Assembly (NCBI GenBank): GCA_003281685.1
Contig: QCBH01000010.1
Coordinates: 1-53,223 of the forward strand
Length of the DNA stretch: 53,223 nucleotides
Source: Prochlorococcus sp. AG-347-E23
GTDB lineage: Bacteria; Cyanobacteriota; Cyanobacteriia; PCC-6307; Cyanobiaceae
Reading direction: 5' to 3'
In this document: positions 44,199-52,674 of the stretch, one piece after another
Layout of the letters: the number at the start of each line of letters is the position of its first letter
Position numbering within the stretch: position 1 is the first letter of the stretch
Program-made: the position numbers and the translations under genes
Notes under the pieces: model-generated
Databases searched by the model: none
The model's input: the letters and a program-made list of their open reading frames with translations, nothing else
Told to the model about the DNA's origin: nothing

Positions 44199-44236
44199 AA
44201 AAAAAACCTCCCCTTTATTAAGGAGAGGTTTTTTTA
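44199..44236. terminator. Terminator after the Pcb gene
   Basis: AACCTCCCCTT (44205-44215) pairs with AAGGAGAGGTT (44220-44230), one mismatch, with A and T runs on either side. On the minus strand it ends the pcb transcript. Confidence 0.85.
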
Positions 44237-44246
44237 TTAGATTAGA

Positions 44247-45305
44247 TTAGTTTTGAGTAATTTTTGTATTCTCAATATTGTCAAAAGCTTGACCAATTTT
44301 CTTAAAGTCAAATCCCATTGCTCTTAATGCATGCCAAAGATGACCTTGTAAGAAAAAGAAACCCAAATAAAAATGAGTATTAGCGAGCCAAGCTCTTGAG
44401 CTATATGCTCCAGAACCTAAATCAACGGTATCAGTAAAATAAGGGGCGAATTCAAATTGAAGTTTTAGAGGCTCTCCATATAGATCAATTGGATATATGG
44501 TTGTATTTGAAGCACACCAAAAAGCAGCAACAAAAGCCATATAAGAAACACCTACCACTGAGTATGACAAAATTGCCTCAGCACCCAGTAGTCCTTTCCC
44601 TTTAAATTCTGTATATTCACCAAATTGTTTAGTACAAATATGGAAAACTCCTCCAATTATTTCAAGGAAAGCTAGGAAAGCATGGCCTCCCATAACATCT
44701 TCTAGACTATCTATTTTTAAAAAATCAAATTGATGATTCCAGATAGCTGCAATATCTAAATTGTAAATAACTTGTCTTGTAGATCCTATCGCTGGGTCGT
44801 AAATTCCATGAATACGTGCCCACTCAACGAACATAATTGCTCCAAGTCCAAGAAAGATTAGATGATGGCCAAGAATAAAAGTTAATTTATCTGGATCATC
44901 CCATTCAAAATCAAATTTTTGTGGCTTACTATTTTCTGGATAGTCTCCAAGATCACCTGCAAATTTATTGGAGTGTAATAATCCACCAGCACCCAATACT
45001 GCTGAAAAAATTAGATGTAATGTACAGATTACAACAATTCCATATGGTTCAGTAATAACACCATTTTGAACGCCACCAATTCCAATACCCGCAAGGTGAG
45101 GTAAAACAATTGCTTTCTGTGCACCCATTGGAATACTAGCGTCGTAACGAGCTAATTCAAATAATCCAAAAGCTCCAGCCCAAAACATCATTAGGCCTGC
45201 ATGGGCAGCATGAGCAGCTATGAATTTACCTGAACGGCCAACAACACCAGAATTCCCTGCATACCAGTCATAGGTGACATCAGATTTTCCGTAAGTTTGT
45301 AACAC
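44247..45305 (-). CDS. pcb: Prochlorophyte chlorophyll-binding (Pcb) antenna protein
   Basis: A 352-residue six-helix antenna of the CP43/IsiA superfamily that binds divinyl chlorophylls a and b. Start is GTG at 45305. It begins QTYGKSDVTYDWYAGNSGVV and FIAAHAAHAGLMMFWAGAF, with paired His in each helix, for example GHHLIFLGLG and QGHLWHALRAMGFDF. The large lumenal loop of CP43 is absent, separating it from psbC. It lies downstream of flavodoxin on the same strand. Confidence 0.95.
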   Translation of the reverse strand: MLQTYGKSDVTYDWYAGNSGVVGRSGKFIAAHAAHAGLMMFWAGAFGLFELARYDASIPMGAQKAIVLPHLAGIGIGGVQNGVITEPYGIVVICTLHLIFSAVLGAGGLLHSNKFAGDLGDYPENSKPQKFDFEWDDPDKLTFILGHHLIFLGLGAIMFVEWARIHGIYDPAIGSTRQVIYNLDIAAIWNHQFDFLKIDSLEDVMGGHAFLAFLEIIGGVFHICTKQFGEYTEFKGKGLLGAEAILSYSVVGVSYMAFVAAFWCASNTTIYPIDLYGEPLKLQFEFAPYFTDTVDLGSGAYSSRAWLANTHFYLGFFFLQGHLWHALRAMGFDFKKIGQAFDNIENTKITQN

Positions 45306-45447
45306 TTGATTTAAGTAAACAGCAAATTGAGCATATTGCTTATCAGTATTGTTTTTTCATGTTCTTTACAGATTTAATTACTTATGTAAAAAAAACATAT
45401 TGTGAAAGAACAAATGTTACAAATTGGGAAATAATATCTGAATAAGT

Positions 45448-45972
45448 TTACCCCAATGAGGGAATTTCACCTTTGAGCTGAGAAGCCCATGTTTCAAGAC
45501 GTGAATCAGTCAAATCAGATTCACTATCTTCATCAAGGGGCAATCCACAAAAACTTTCACCGATAACACTTTTTGACTCATCAAAGGTGTAAGTAGATTT
45601 ATCTACGTAACCGACCATTTCGGCGCCTGCTTTTGTGAAATAGCTATGTAGTTCTTCCATAGCATCACAATAGTTTTCTGTGTAGGTAGAAGAATCACCT
45701 AAACCAAAAATTGCAACTTTTTTCCCTGATAAACTGAGCTCCCCAATATCCTCTAAGATTGAATCCCATGCAGTTCCCGATCTTTCTTCATCGGCTCCAG
45801 TATTCCAAGTAGGTATCCCGCAGATAATTCCATCAAGACCTTCAAATTCCGAAAGATCATCTACATCAGATACATCTTTAGGTGCTTCTGCTGAAGAGAT
45901 AAAGTTGTGAAGACGATCAGCAACGTCTTCAGTTTTTCCAGTTGTAGTTGCGTAATAAATTCCTACAGTCAT
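45448..45972 (-). CDS. isiB: Flavodoxin
   Basis: A 174-residue long-chain flavodoxin, which replaces ferredoxin in photosynthetic electron transport when iron is scarce. The FMN phosphate loop is IYYATTTGKTEDVADRL near residue 5, with Thr-rich residues conserved; the isoalloxazine loops are GIPTWNTGADEERS near 52 and GLGDSSTYTENYCDAMEEL near 94. The insertion after residue 120 is the long-chain type. The pcb gene follows after 142 bases. Confidence 0.95.
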   Translation of the reverse strand: MTVGIYYATTTGKTEDVADRLHNFISSAEAPKDVSDVDDLSEFEGLDGIICGIPTWNTGADEERSGTAWDSILEDIGELSLSGKKVAIFGLGDSSTYTENYCDAMEELHSYFTKAGAEMVGYVDKSTYTFDESKSVIGESFCGLPLDEDSESDLTDSRLETWASQLKGEIPSLG

Positions 45973-46113
45973 AACTTCTAAATGTTTACATTAAAATAAT
46001 AAAATCTAAAAACGTTAAATTAATTTCTTTAAAAACTTTTTCATGTAAAATTTTATACCTATCAAAGTAAGGAAAATTTTTTTTAAGAATAATTTATAAA
46101 ACATTTAAACTTC

Positions 46114-46848
46114 GTGACTGACAAATTTCAAAATAAAATCAACAATCTCGTTGAAGAATTTAACTTCAAAGGGCAGAAAAAATTCAAATTAATTGTTTTA
46201 TTTGGTTTATTAGGAGATTTTGATAGCTTTGAATATGCAATAAATTTGAAAACTTTTATTGATAATTATCAAGATAAAAATTTAGATATTTTTTCAATTG
46301 CTATTGGGAACCAAAATGGAAAAGAAAAATTCTGTAACTTTACTGGCTTTAGTAAAAAAAATTTAATAGTAGTTCCTACTAACCAAATTCATAATAATCT
46401 TAAAGTCTCAAAAGGATTAGATATTGGTTTAGGAGGTTGGATCAATATGCTTTTGATGTTATCTGGTATAAATTCTTATAAAACAATCAAAGAAGTTATT
46501 AGAGGTTATCTCGGAGACCGTCAAGCAAAACAAATCTATTCGGAATTTGACAAAATTGAATTTTCAAAATTTCTAAAATTTTCAGGTAATTCATTTAGGC
46601 AGGTTTTTGGGGATGGTTATTTGAGGCCATTTGAATTAGCCACATTTAGATTAAATAATATGAATGAAATAATTCAAAATTGGGGTGATTACATTATTAA
46701 TGAAGAATACCTTCCTCAAAGAGGAGCTACTTTTTTATTAAACAATAAAAATCAAGTTATTTATAAATTTTTTTCAAATGATGTGCTTGGATATTCTTCA
46801 AACATGAGGGATCCCTTAGGTTTTTTAACTGATTTAATTCAAGAATAG
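46114..46848 (+). CDS. Peroxiredoxin-like (AhpC/TSA-related) protein
   Basis: A 244-residue protein, GTG start. The thioredoxin-fold part includes KLIVLFGLLGDFDSFEYAIN near residue 25 and IFSIAIGNQNGKEKFCNFTG. The KFCxFTGF pattern recalls cyanobacterial AhpC/TSA-like proteins whose usual CxxC is absent. The C-terminal part (RGATFLLNNKNQVIYKFFSN) has a redox-protein beta hairpin. Activity is unproven. The SemiSWEET gene starts 17 bases later. Confidence 0.7.
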   Translation: MTDKFQNKINNLVEEFNFKGQKKFKLIVLFGLLGDFDSFEYAINLKTFIDNYQDKNLDIFSIAIGNQNGKEKFCNFTGFSKKNLIVVPTNQIHNNLKVSKGLDIGLGGWINMLLMLSGINSYKTIKEVIRGYLGDRQAKQIYSEFDKIEFSKFLKFSGNSFRQVFGDGYLRPFELATFRLNNMNEIIQNWGDYIINEEYLPQRGATFLLNNKNQVIYKFFSNDVLGYSSNMRDPLGFLTDLIQE

Positions 46849-46865
46849 TTTTAAAAAAATTTTTT

Positions 46866-47123
46866 ATGAATGTAGATATATTTGGATATTTTGCAGCGAT
46901 TTTAACAACAGCAGCTTTTCTTCCTCAATTGATAAAAACTTTAAAAACTAAAAAGGCAGATGATGTTTCTTTAACCACATTAATAATGTTTATTATCGGA
47001 GTATTAGCTTGGATTATTTATGGATATAAAATTTCCTCTACTCCAATATTGATAGCAAATTTAATTACCCTGATCTTAAATCTAATGATATTAATCTCTA
47101 AAATACATTTTTCCAAAAACTAA
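46866..47123 (+). CDS. SemiSWEET-type transporter (PQ-loop/MtN3)
   Basis: An 85-residue, three-helix protein. The PQ motif is in FLPQLIKTLKTKKADDVSL near residue 18, and the second and third helices are LIMFIIGVLAWIIYG and NLITLILNLMILI. SemiSWEETs form dimers that pass sugars or other small solutes. The substrate is unknown here. It is 17 bases after the peroxiredoxin-like gene, on the same strand. Confidence 0.85.
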   Translation: MNVDIFGYFAAILTTAAFLPQLIKTLKTKKADDVSLTTLIMFIIGVLAWIIYGYKISSTPILIANLITLILNLMILISKIHFSKN

Positions 47124-47198
47124 AATTGGTAGAATGTTTTTTTTAAATGATAAATTTTATATTTATTATTTAAAACTTGATTAAAGTATGTCAAAAAA

Positions 47199-47432
47199 TT
47201 GCTGATCTTGAAAACTTCAAAATGCTGGGTTTGGTTTAAAGGTAGCCTTAACAAAGGTGGATATTGGAAAGAAGGATTTACTTGTACTTTTGATGAGAAA
47301 CCAGGAGTTTTAATAGAAAGTCCTGCTTACGTAACTTGTCGGGTTCCTACATGGAGAGTTTTGACTAAAGAACCAGAAAATTTTTATAAATCGCCTCTAA
47401 TCCCAGACAAAGCAATCTGGAAAATAATTTAA
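47199..47432 (+). CDS. Small hypothetical protein, about 77 aa
   Basis: A Trp- and Cys-rich protein (KTSKCWVWFKGSLNKGGYWK, then EGFTCTFDEKPGVLIESPAY, ending AIWKII). Start codons are TTG at 47199 or 47208; the only ATG nearby (47188) reads MSKNC and stops. The composition and clean frame support a real gene, with the start uncertain. Family unknown. Confidence 0.6.
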   Translation: MLILKTSKCWVWFKGSLNKGGYWKEGFTCTFDEKPGVLIESPAYVTCRVPTWRVLTKEPENFYKSPLIPDKAIWKII

Positions 47433-47637
47433 ATTCTCAATGAATAATAAAAAACTTTTTGACTGCACTACGGCAAGTTAATATTGCTTTAATAAACATT
47501 TAATTAATACCATCTATTCTCTTTTCATAAATATTATCCCTTTTTTAATCTTTGGTTTTCTTCTTGGAAAAGAGAATCCTAAGATTTCAAAATATATTGC
47601 AAGACCTTTAATAAGATTTGGCATTCCGTTAAGTGTA

Positions 47638-48423
47638 ATGGGTCTCCTACTAAAGGAAGGCATAGATATAAACCTAATTAAAAGTGCATTTTTAGCATTC
47701 TCTCTTATTGGAATTTTGATATCGCTAATAAATATAATCCCAACATTTAAGAAGAGGCTTCCAAATTACACATTGCAGCTAGCAGGCTTAATAGGTAATA
47801 CATCATTTCTGGGAATACCAATTGCGCTAGCTCTTCTACCTTCAACAACAATAAATTTAACTATTGGATTTGATTTGGGGACAACACTTTTCGCTTGGAT
47901 ATTTGGACCTTTTTTTCTTCAAGAAAAGTCCAACAGCAATAACATCCCAAAAATCAAAGGACTATTAAGTGCATTGATAAATAGCCCTGCATCAAGAGGA
48001 ATTATTGGTGTACTTCTTGCATATCTTTTCCAAATTGATGAAATATTAGGCAAATACCTTTGGATTCCTGCAAGAATAGTTATTGCTTTGGCAATAATAA
48101 TTGTGGGAACAAGACTTGGAATAATCTCAAATCAAAAGGGGCGGATTTTAGATCTAAATAAAGAAATTAAATTCTCAATTTTATTAAAGTTATTTATTCT
48201 TCCATTTATTATTTTTTTAGTTTGCAAGTTTCTAAATTATAACTTCTATCAATCATCAGCATTAATTCTTCAGGCAGGAACCCCAACAGCTATATCCACA
48301 ATATTAATGGCAGAGGCTTATGGTGTACAACAAAAAATTGCTTCAAAAATTCTTTTTGCTACAACTATAATCTCAATAATTACAATTCCTCTTTTAAAAA
48401 TGTTTATGAATTTATTTATATAA
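47638..48423 (+). CDS. AEC-family permease (auxin efflux carrier-like), 5' end disturbed
   Basis: The ATG at 47638 gives 261 residues with about eight membrane segments, including GLIGNTSFLGIPIALALLP and LQAGTPTAISTILMAEAYG, the core motifs of AEC carriers. Coding sequence clearly extends upstream in frame, with NIIPFLIFGFLLGKENPKIS at about 47536-47595 forming the missing first helix. No ATG, GTG or TTG precedes it in frame until ATG 47440, which is separated from it by TAA 47479-47481. So the start is lost or nonstandard. Confidence 0.7.
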   Translation: MGLLLKEGIDINLIKSAFLAFSLIGILISLINIIPTFKKRLPNYTLQLAGLIGNTSFLGIPIALALLPSTTINLTIGFDLGTTLFAWIFGPFFLQEKSNSNNIPKIKGLLSALINSPASRGIIGVLLAYLFQIDEILGKYLWIPARIVIALAIIIVGTRLGIISNQKGRILDLNKEIKFSILLKLFILPFIIFLVCKFLNYNFYQSSALILQAGTPTAISTILMAEAYGVQQKIASKILFATTIISIITIPLLKMFMNLFI

Positions 48424-48492
48424 GCAACTTAAGGAAAGTACTTACTAAAAGCATGATTAATGAAAATTGTAAAGATTATGTCCTGATAAATA

Positions 48493-48498
48493 TATAAT
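48493..48498 (+). promoter_or_regulatory. Consensus -10 element upstream of the 48516 gene
   Basis: TATAAT at 48493-48498, 18 bases before the ATG, so the leader would be very short. A TTGTAA at 48467 is too far (20 bases) to be a good -35 partner. Confidence 0.35.
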
Positions 48499-48515
48499 GT
48501 CTTAAGATTTAGTTT

Positions 48516-48767
48516 ATGAAGTCAGCAAACCCTGAAAATGAATATATTCCTTTAGACCTCAGGATTTCTGTGAGGAGGGATACTCTTAGGCTTATCACAG
48601 AGATGGCTCAAGATATGGGAATAAGCATTAATGAAGTTTTTAGTTTTTTAGCCGAAGATTCTGTCGTAGATCTAGAATTACTGGAAGATCTTAATCAAAT
48701 TGATATCCCCAGTAAGTGCAGCGTTGATGATCTAAAAAAAGCTCTTCTTAAAAAAAGACTTTGTTAA
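48516..48767 (+). CDS. Small protein, possible ribbon-helix-helix fold
   Basis: An 83-residue soluble protein. A strand-like YIPLDLRISV is followed by two helices, DTLRLITEMAQDMG and SINEVFSFLAEDSV, the order of a ribbon-helix-helix DNA-binding domain; an acidic C-terminal half follows. There is no toxin gene next to it. The fold is a suggestion from pattern only. Its stop overlaps the convergent glycosyltransferase by four bases. Confidence 0.6.
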   Translation: MKSANPENEYIPLDLRISVRRDTLRLITEMAQDMGISINEVFSFLAEDSVVDLELLEDLNQIDIPSKCSVDDLKKALLKKRLC

Positions 48768-50569
48768 AATTTTTCAACTTTTCTATTTTTCCAGTCAGAT
48801 TTATAACCGCTATTTACTAATAATTCTGAATAATTATTTAAATCACTTTTCTGAATTCGCCATAAATTATAAATCCCAAATTTGCCCAATTTTTGATGAT
48901 TAATTTTTGACCATTGCTGTCGGCGAGTAGAATATTCGTCTATCACGACCAATAGAGATTTATATTCATAATCGGGTTGATCCTCATAATTCTCTCTCCT
49001 ATCAAAATTTAGCCTTTCTGACAGATTAATTAATCCCTCTTCAGTGTTTGGTTCATAAAAAACTATTTGTCTCGAATAATAATGTAATGAAGGTTTTCTT
49101 ATCCCAATCATTGCTAAAGTTTCCCTTTCCTCGCGCATATCTAAAATTAGTTTTGAGATATTCCTTAAAGGTAATTGCCTTGAAGTATCTGCTAATTTTC
49201 TAATTGGTGACATTAAATAAGATTGTCCAATTAAAAGTAAAATTTGGAGATAAAGAAGGATATTTCTAGATTTTAAAGAAAATAAGATTATTGCAAGAAG
49301 CGTAAATGAAGAGAAAAACAATTTTGCTTTAAAAATCGTCCCAGAGCTTATAAGTTCGGATGCAAGATTAGGCATTTCGGGATCATTAATTGAACTCAGC
49401 CAAATATTCGAGAAAAAGAATGCTATTGAGAAGCCAAACAAAATTAAAATATTAAAAATCCATAAATATAAATAACTTTTATTTATATTTTTTAAGCTTT
49501 CAAAGCTATTACTTGTTAATAATGCCGCCGCAGGGATTGCTGGCAACCAATAGCTAGGAAGTTTCGTTGCAGAAAGGCTAAAGAAGATTAAAACTGACGT
49601 TAACCAACATAGAGAATATGTGTAGAGGGTTTCAGTGACATTGAAACTTTCTTTAGATTTTTTAAAGAAATCCTTAAAGGTTTTAAATATCCCATGATAC
49701 AAAAAAGGAGTGAATGGTAATGAAGCCAATATCATTATGTAAAGAAAAAACCAGAGTGGTTCTGCATGATTATTTACAACTGAGGTATATCTTTGAAAAT
49801 TATGGTAGCCAAAAAAATTATCCCAAAAAGGCTTTCCCTCTTTTATAAGTTCTAATATGTACCATGGAACACTTATTAGTGTTGTTATTAAAAAACCTTT
49901 CTTAGGGTTTATCTTAATGAACAACGTTTTCCAATTCTTCTGACAAAACAAGAAAGAGGTAATAGTCAATAATGCCAAAACAAATGCAACAGGTCCTTTA
50001 ACTAAAATTGCAAAACCTAAAAATACCCAAGCTGAAATGCATCGATCATTATTTTCACTTACCATTCTTCTCCAAAATAAAAGCAGGCTTATCCCTAAGG
50101 TTCCAGTCAAAAGGGCATCACTCACGGCAGTCCGGCTCCAGATAATTATTAATGGAGAAAGAGCAAAGCCTAATGATGCAACTATTGGAGTAAGGAATCG
50201 CCTATCACTATTCTGTGGCCAACAAAACAATGTATCTCCAATCATCAACATTAAAAATAATGATGCCAAAGCTGAAGGGAGTCTCGCTGAGAGAGTCCCG
50301 AAACTATCCCAAATCTCGTTTTTCGGTAATGAGTAAAAAAAACCCATAAGCCAATATATCAGTGGAGGCTTATCAAAACGGAGCATTCCATTGACTTTTG
50401 GAGTTAACCAATCACCAGATTCACTCATTGCCCTTGCTGCAGTGGCAAATAAAGGGGGAGTTTCATCCACCAATCCTGTTGCGCCTAAACCTAAGATAAA
50501 TATAATGATCCCACAAACTAAAACTATCAATAAGGTTATAAGCCTTGTTTTTGACTTCAGAAGAATCAT
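48764..50569 (-). CDS. ArnT/PMT-type membrane glycosyltransferase
   Basis: A 601-residue GT-C glycosyltransferase with about 12 membrane segments. The periplasmic first loop holds DETPPLFATAARAMSESGDW with the acidic pair, then NGMLRFDKPPLIYWLMG, which is the ArnT/PMT (GT39/GT83) signature. It uses a polyprenyl-phosphate sugar to modify lipid or protein on the outer face. It is the last of three minus-strand genes (EamA, GT4, this one). Confidence 0.88.
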   Translation of the reverse strand: MILLKSKTRLITLLIVLVCGIIIFILGLGATGLVDETPPLFATAARAMSESGDWLTPKVNGMLRFDKPPLIYWLMGFFYSLPKNEIWDSFGTLSARLPSALASLFLMLMIGDTLFCWPQNSDRRFLTPIVASLGFALSPLIIIWSRTAVSDALLTGTLGISLLLFWRRMVSENNDRCISAWVFLGFAILVKGPVAFVLALLTITSFLFCQKNWKTLFIKINPKKGFLITTLISVPWYILELIKEGKPFWDNFFGYHNFQRYTSVVNNHAEPLWFFLYIMILASLPFTPFLYHGIFKTFKDFFKKSKESFNVTETLYTYSLCWLTSVLIFFSLSATKLPSYWLPAIPAAALLTSNSFESLKNINKSYLYLWIFNILILFGFSIAFFFSNIWLSSINDPEMPNLASELISSGTIFKAKLFFSSFTLLAIILFSLKSRNILLYLQILLLIGQSYLMSPIRKLADTSRQLPLRNISKLILDMREERETLAMIGIRKPSLHYYSRQIVFYEPNTEEGLINLSERLNFDRRENYEDQPDYEYKSLLVVIDEYSTRRQQWSKINHQKLGKFGIYNLWRIQKSDLNNYSELLVNSGYKSDWKNRKVEKF

Positions 50570-50575
50570 TTAATA

Positions 50576-51652
50576 TTATTTATATTCATGCTTTACCTTA
50601 TTAAGCCAGTTCACAACCTTGTTAGCAAATATATCGGCTGAGGCATTTTTTTCTACCCATTCTCTACATTTGTGACGCTTTATTTTTTCAATACTCTCTA
50701 CATAAGAAAGCATATTTTTTTTATCATCAGGATCAGCAAGATACCCTGTTTGGCCATGCTGAATAATTTCACTAGGTCCGCCCCTTTTATAAGCTACAAC
50801 AGGCACCCCACAGGCTAAAGCTTCAACAATAACGTTCCCATATGCTTCATTCCATTTCGGAGTATTTAGCAACCCTCTGCATTTACCAAGTTCTTTTTGT
50901 AATTCATCGGTTGATAAAAAACCCATCCAATCTATAGCTCCTTGAGGGAATGATTTTTCTATCTTTGATGCATACATCTCATCTTCTATAAATCCCCAAA
51001 CTTTTAATTTTTCGCCAAGTTGATTTGCTACATAAACTGCATCCTCCAAACCTTTCTCCGGAGCCACTCTTCCAACCCATGCCAAGGGTCCCTTAACTGA
51101 ATCTTGAAAAATATAATTATCTAAATTAAACCCATTCCCAATAATTGTTGGTTTTTTTATGAATGGATAATCATTAGCTTGCATTTTCGAATGAAAAGCA
51201 AAATTATTTGGATATTTAGCATATACCTTAGAGATTAAATTACTTATTACTGAACTTTCAGAACCCATACTAATAATATGTGCAATTGGTATCTCTAAAC
51301 TTAGAGTCATCCAGATAGGCAACCAATCATAGGACATATTCAACAATACATCTGCATGTTTAGCGATATCTAATCCCTTTTCAAGCATTCCTGCCAAAAG
51401 AGAATTGTCTGGGATACTCACAGGAGAATTATAATTTTGATGCTGCCAACTAATTTGGTCTTCACCTTCCACGAAATGTAATTTTGCTTTTAAATTACTT
51501 TCATGTAACTTAGAATTTTTTGGAGCTACAACCTCAACAGAATGACCTAAAGAAATTAAACCTGAAACTAAAGAATTCAAAGTTAATTCGACTCCACCAC
51601 CTTTACCACTTCCCAAGAAACCTATTGGAGTACTAATCAAAACTATTCGCAT
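50576..51652 (-). CDS. Glycosyltransferase family 4
   Basis: A 358-residue GT-B enzyme. The N-terminal MRIVLISTPIGFLGSGKGGG with GGVELTLNSLVSGLISLGHS marks the acceptor domain, and the donor domain has WVGRVAPEKGLEDAVYVANQ near 195 and EAYGNVIVEALACGVPVVAY near 276 with the E-x7-E pattern. It transfers an activated sugar in the cytoplasm. It lies six bases upstream of the ArnT-like gene and likely acts in cell-envelope glycan synthesis. Confidence 0.92.
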   Translation of the reverse strand: MRIVLISTPIGFLGSGKGGGVELTLNSLVSGLISLGHSVEVVAPKNSKLHESNLKAKLHFVEGEDQISWQHQNYNSPVSIPDNSLLAGMLEKGLDIAKHADVLLNMSYDWLPIWMTLSLEIPIAHIISMGSESSVISNLISKVYAKYPNNFAFHSKMQANDYPFIKKPTIIGNGFNLDNYIFQDSVKGPLAWVGRVAPEKGLEDAVYVANQLGEKLKVWGFIEDEMYASKIEKSFPQGAIDWMGFLSTDELQKELGKCRGLLNTPKWNEAYGNVIVEALACGVPVVAYKRGGPSEIIQHGQTGYLADPDDKKNMLSYVESIEKIKRHKCREWVEKNASADIFANKVVNWLNKVKHEYK

Positions 51653-51680
51653 TATTAGACTTTTTACAAAAAGAAACTAA

Positions 51681-52622
51681 TTAAATAGTACTATCAGGAA
51701 ATTCATTTTCCCATAAACTCTTTCTCTGGCTAACAAAAAATACTGAGATAAGAACAAAAACCACTCCTATCCATTGCACAATAGTGAGTCTTTCATCTAA
51801 CCAAACACCTCCACTGAGAAGAGCAAATACAGGTGTTAAAAATGCAAGAGTGCTAAATCCGGTTATTTCTTTATTATTAGCAAAGTAGAAAAACAATCCA
51901 TACGCTATTGCTCCTCCAAAAATACTTGCAAATGACATAAGTCCCCAATCAAATAATGACCAATCTGGAATTGTTGCGAAATTTGATTGTAAGCAGTGCC
52001 TAATAATTAAAGGAAAACTCCCTAAAACCATATGCCACCCTGTGACTGCCACTGGATCACTTTTAGTACAGGTGAATCTAATTAAAATTGTTCCTAATGC
52101 CATAGCGAGAGAAGCTGCAAGCATCCAAAGTTCTCCAAAGTTAAAAGCCACATCATTTACAGACTTATCAGACATCAACCACCAATTCCCTAAAAATTCT
52201 TGTGGAACTCCTAAAAATACTATTCCTCCCAATCCAAAAAGTAGTCCTAACCATCCTATTGGATTAATTAAGTTCCCAAAAATTGCCCTCGCTAAAATAG
52301 CTACCAAAAGAGGTTGAGAATCAATTAAGACAGAACCTAAACCTGCACCAGTTTTTTCAATACCATAAGTTAAAAACAACTGAAAAAAAGTGGCATCGAC
52401 AATCGTAAAAACAAAAAACCACTTCAAATCGCACTTATAAATTTTTAAATCTCTTTTAAACAAATATGTTGTTATTAGAACAAGAATCCCTGCAGGAAGT
52501 AATCTCAAAGATGCCACAAACTCTGGACCAGCACTGGATACTAAGGGAGTCATAGCCGCCATTGAAGTACCCCAAAGTGCAAAAGGGAGTATCATTAAAA
52601 ACCAATTTAGGATTGAATTCAT
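51681..52622 (-). CDS. EamA/DMT-family transporter
   Basis: A 313-residue carrier with ten membrane segments and the two EamA repeats (PFALWGTSMAAMTPLVSSAG near residue 14 and ANNKEITGFSTLAFLTPVFA near 250). DMT proteins export amino acids, sugars or other metabolites; the substrate is unknown. It is 28 bases upstream of the GT4 gene, same strand, and divergent from sppA. Confidence 0.9.
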   Translation of the reverse strand: MNSILNWFLMILPFALWGTSMAAMTPLVSSAGPEFVASLRLLPAGILVLITTYLFKRDLKIYKCDLKWFFVFTIVDATFFQLFLTYGIEKTGAGLGSVLIDSQPLLVAILARAIFGNLINPIGWLGLLFGLGGIVFLGVPQEFLGNWWLMSDKSVNDVAFNFGELWMLAASLAMALGTILIRFTCTKSDPVAVTGWHMVLGSFPLIIRHCLQSNFATIPDWSLFDWGLMSFASIFGGAIAYGLFFYFANNKEITGFSTLAFLTPVFALLSGGVWLDERLTIVQWIGVVFVLISVFFVSQRKSLWENEFPDSTI

Positions 52623-52674
52623 TAGGTCTGCTGATAGTCTTTTTAAAGTAGTTTTATGAATTTACCTTAAAAGA

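Noticed and set aside
44247..45305. Pcb gene as a second CP43 (psbC)
   Set aside because: The long lumenal loop of CP43 is missing and the length of 352 residues is that of Pcb/IsiA proteins.
47188..47205. ATG 47188 as start of the 47199 gene
   Set aside because: It is in another frame and stops after five codons.
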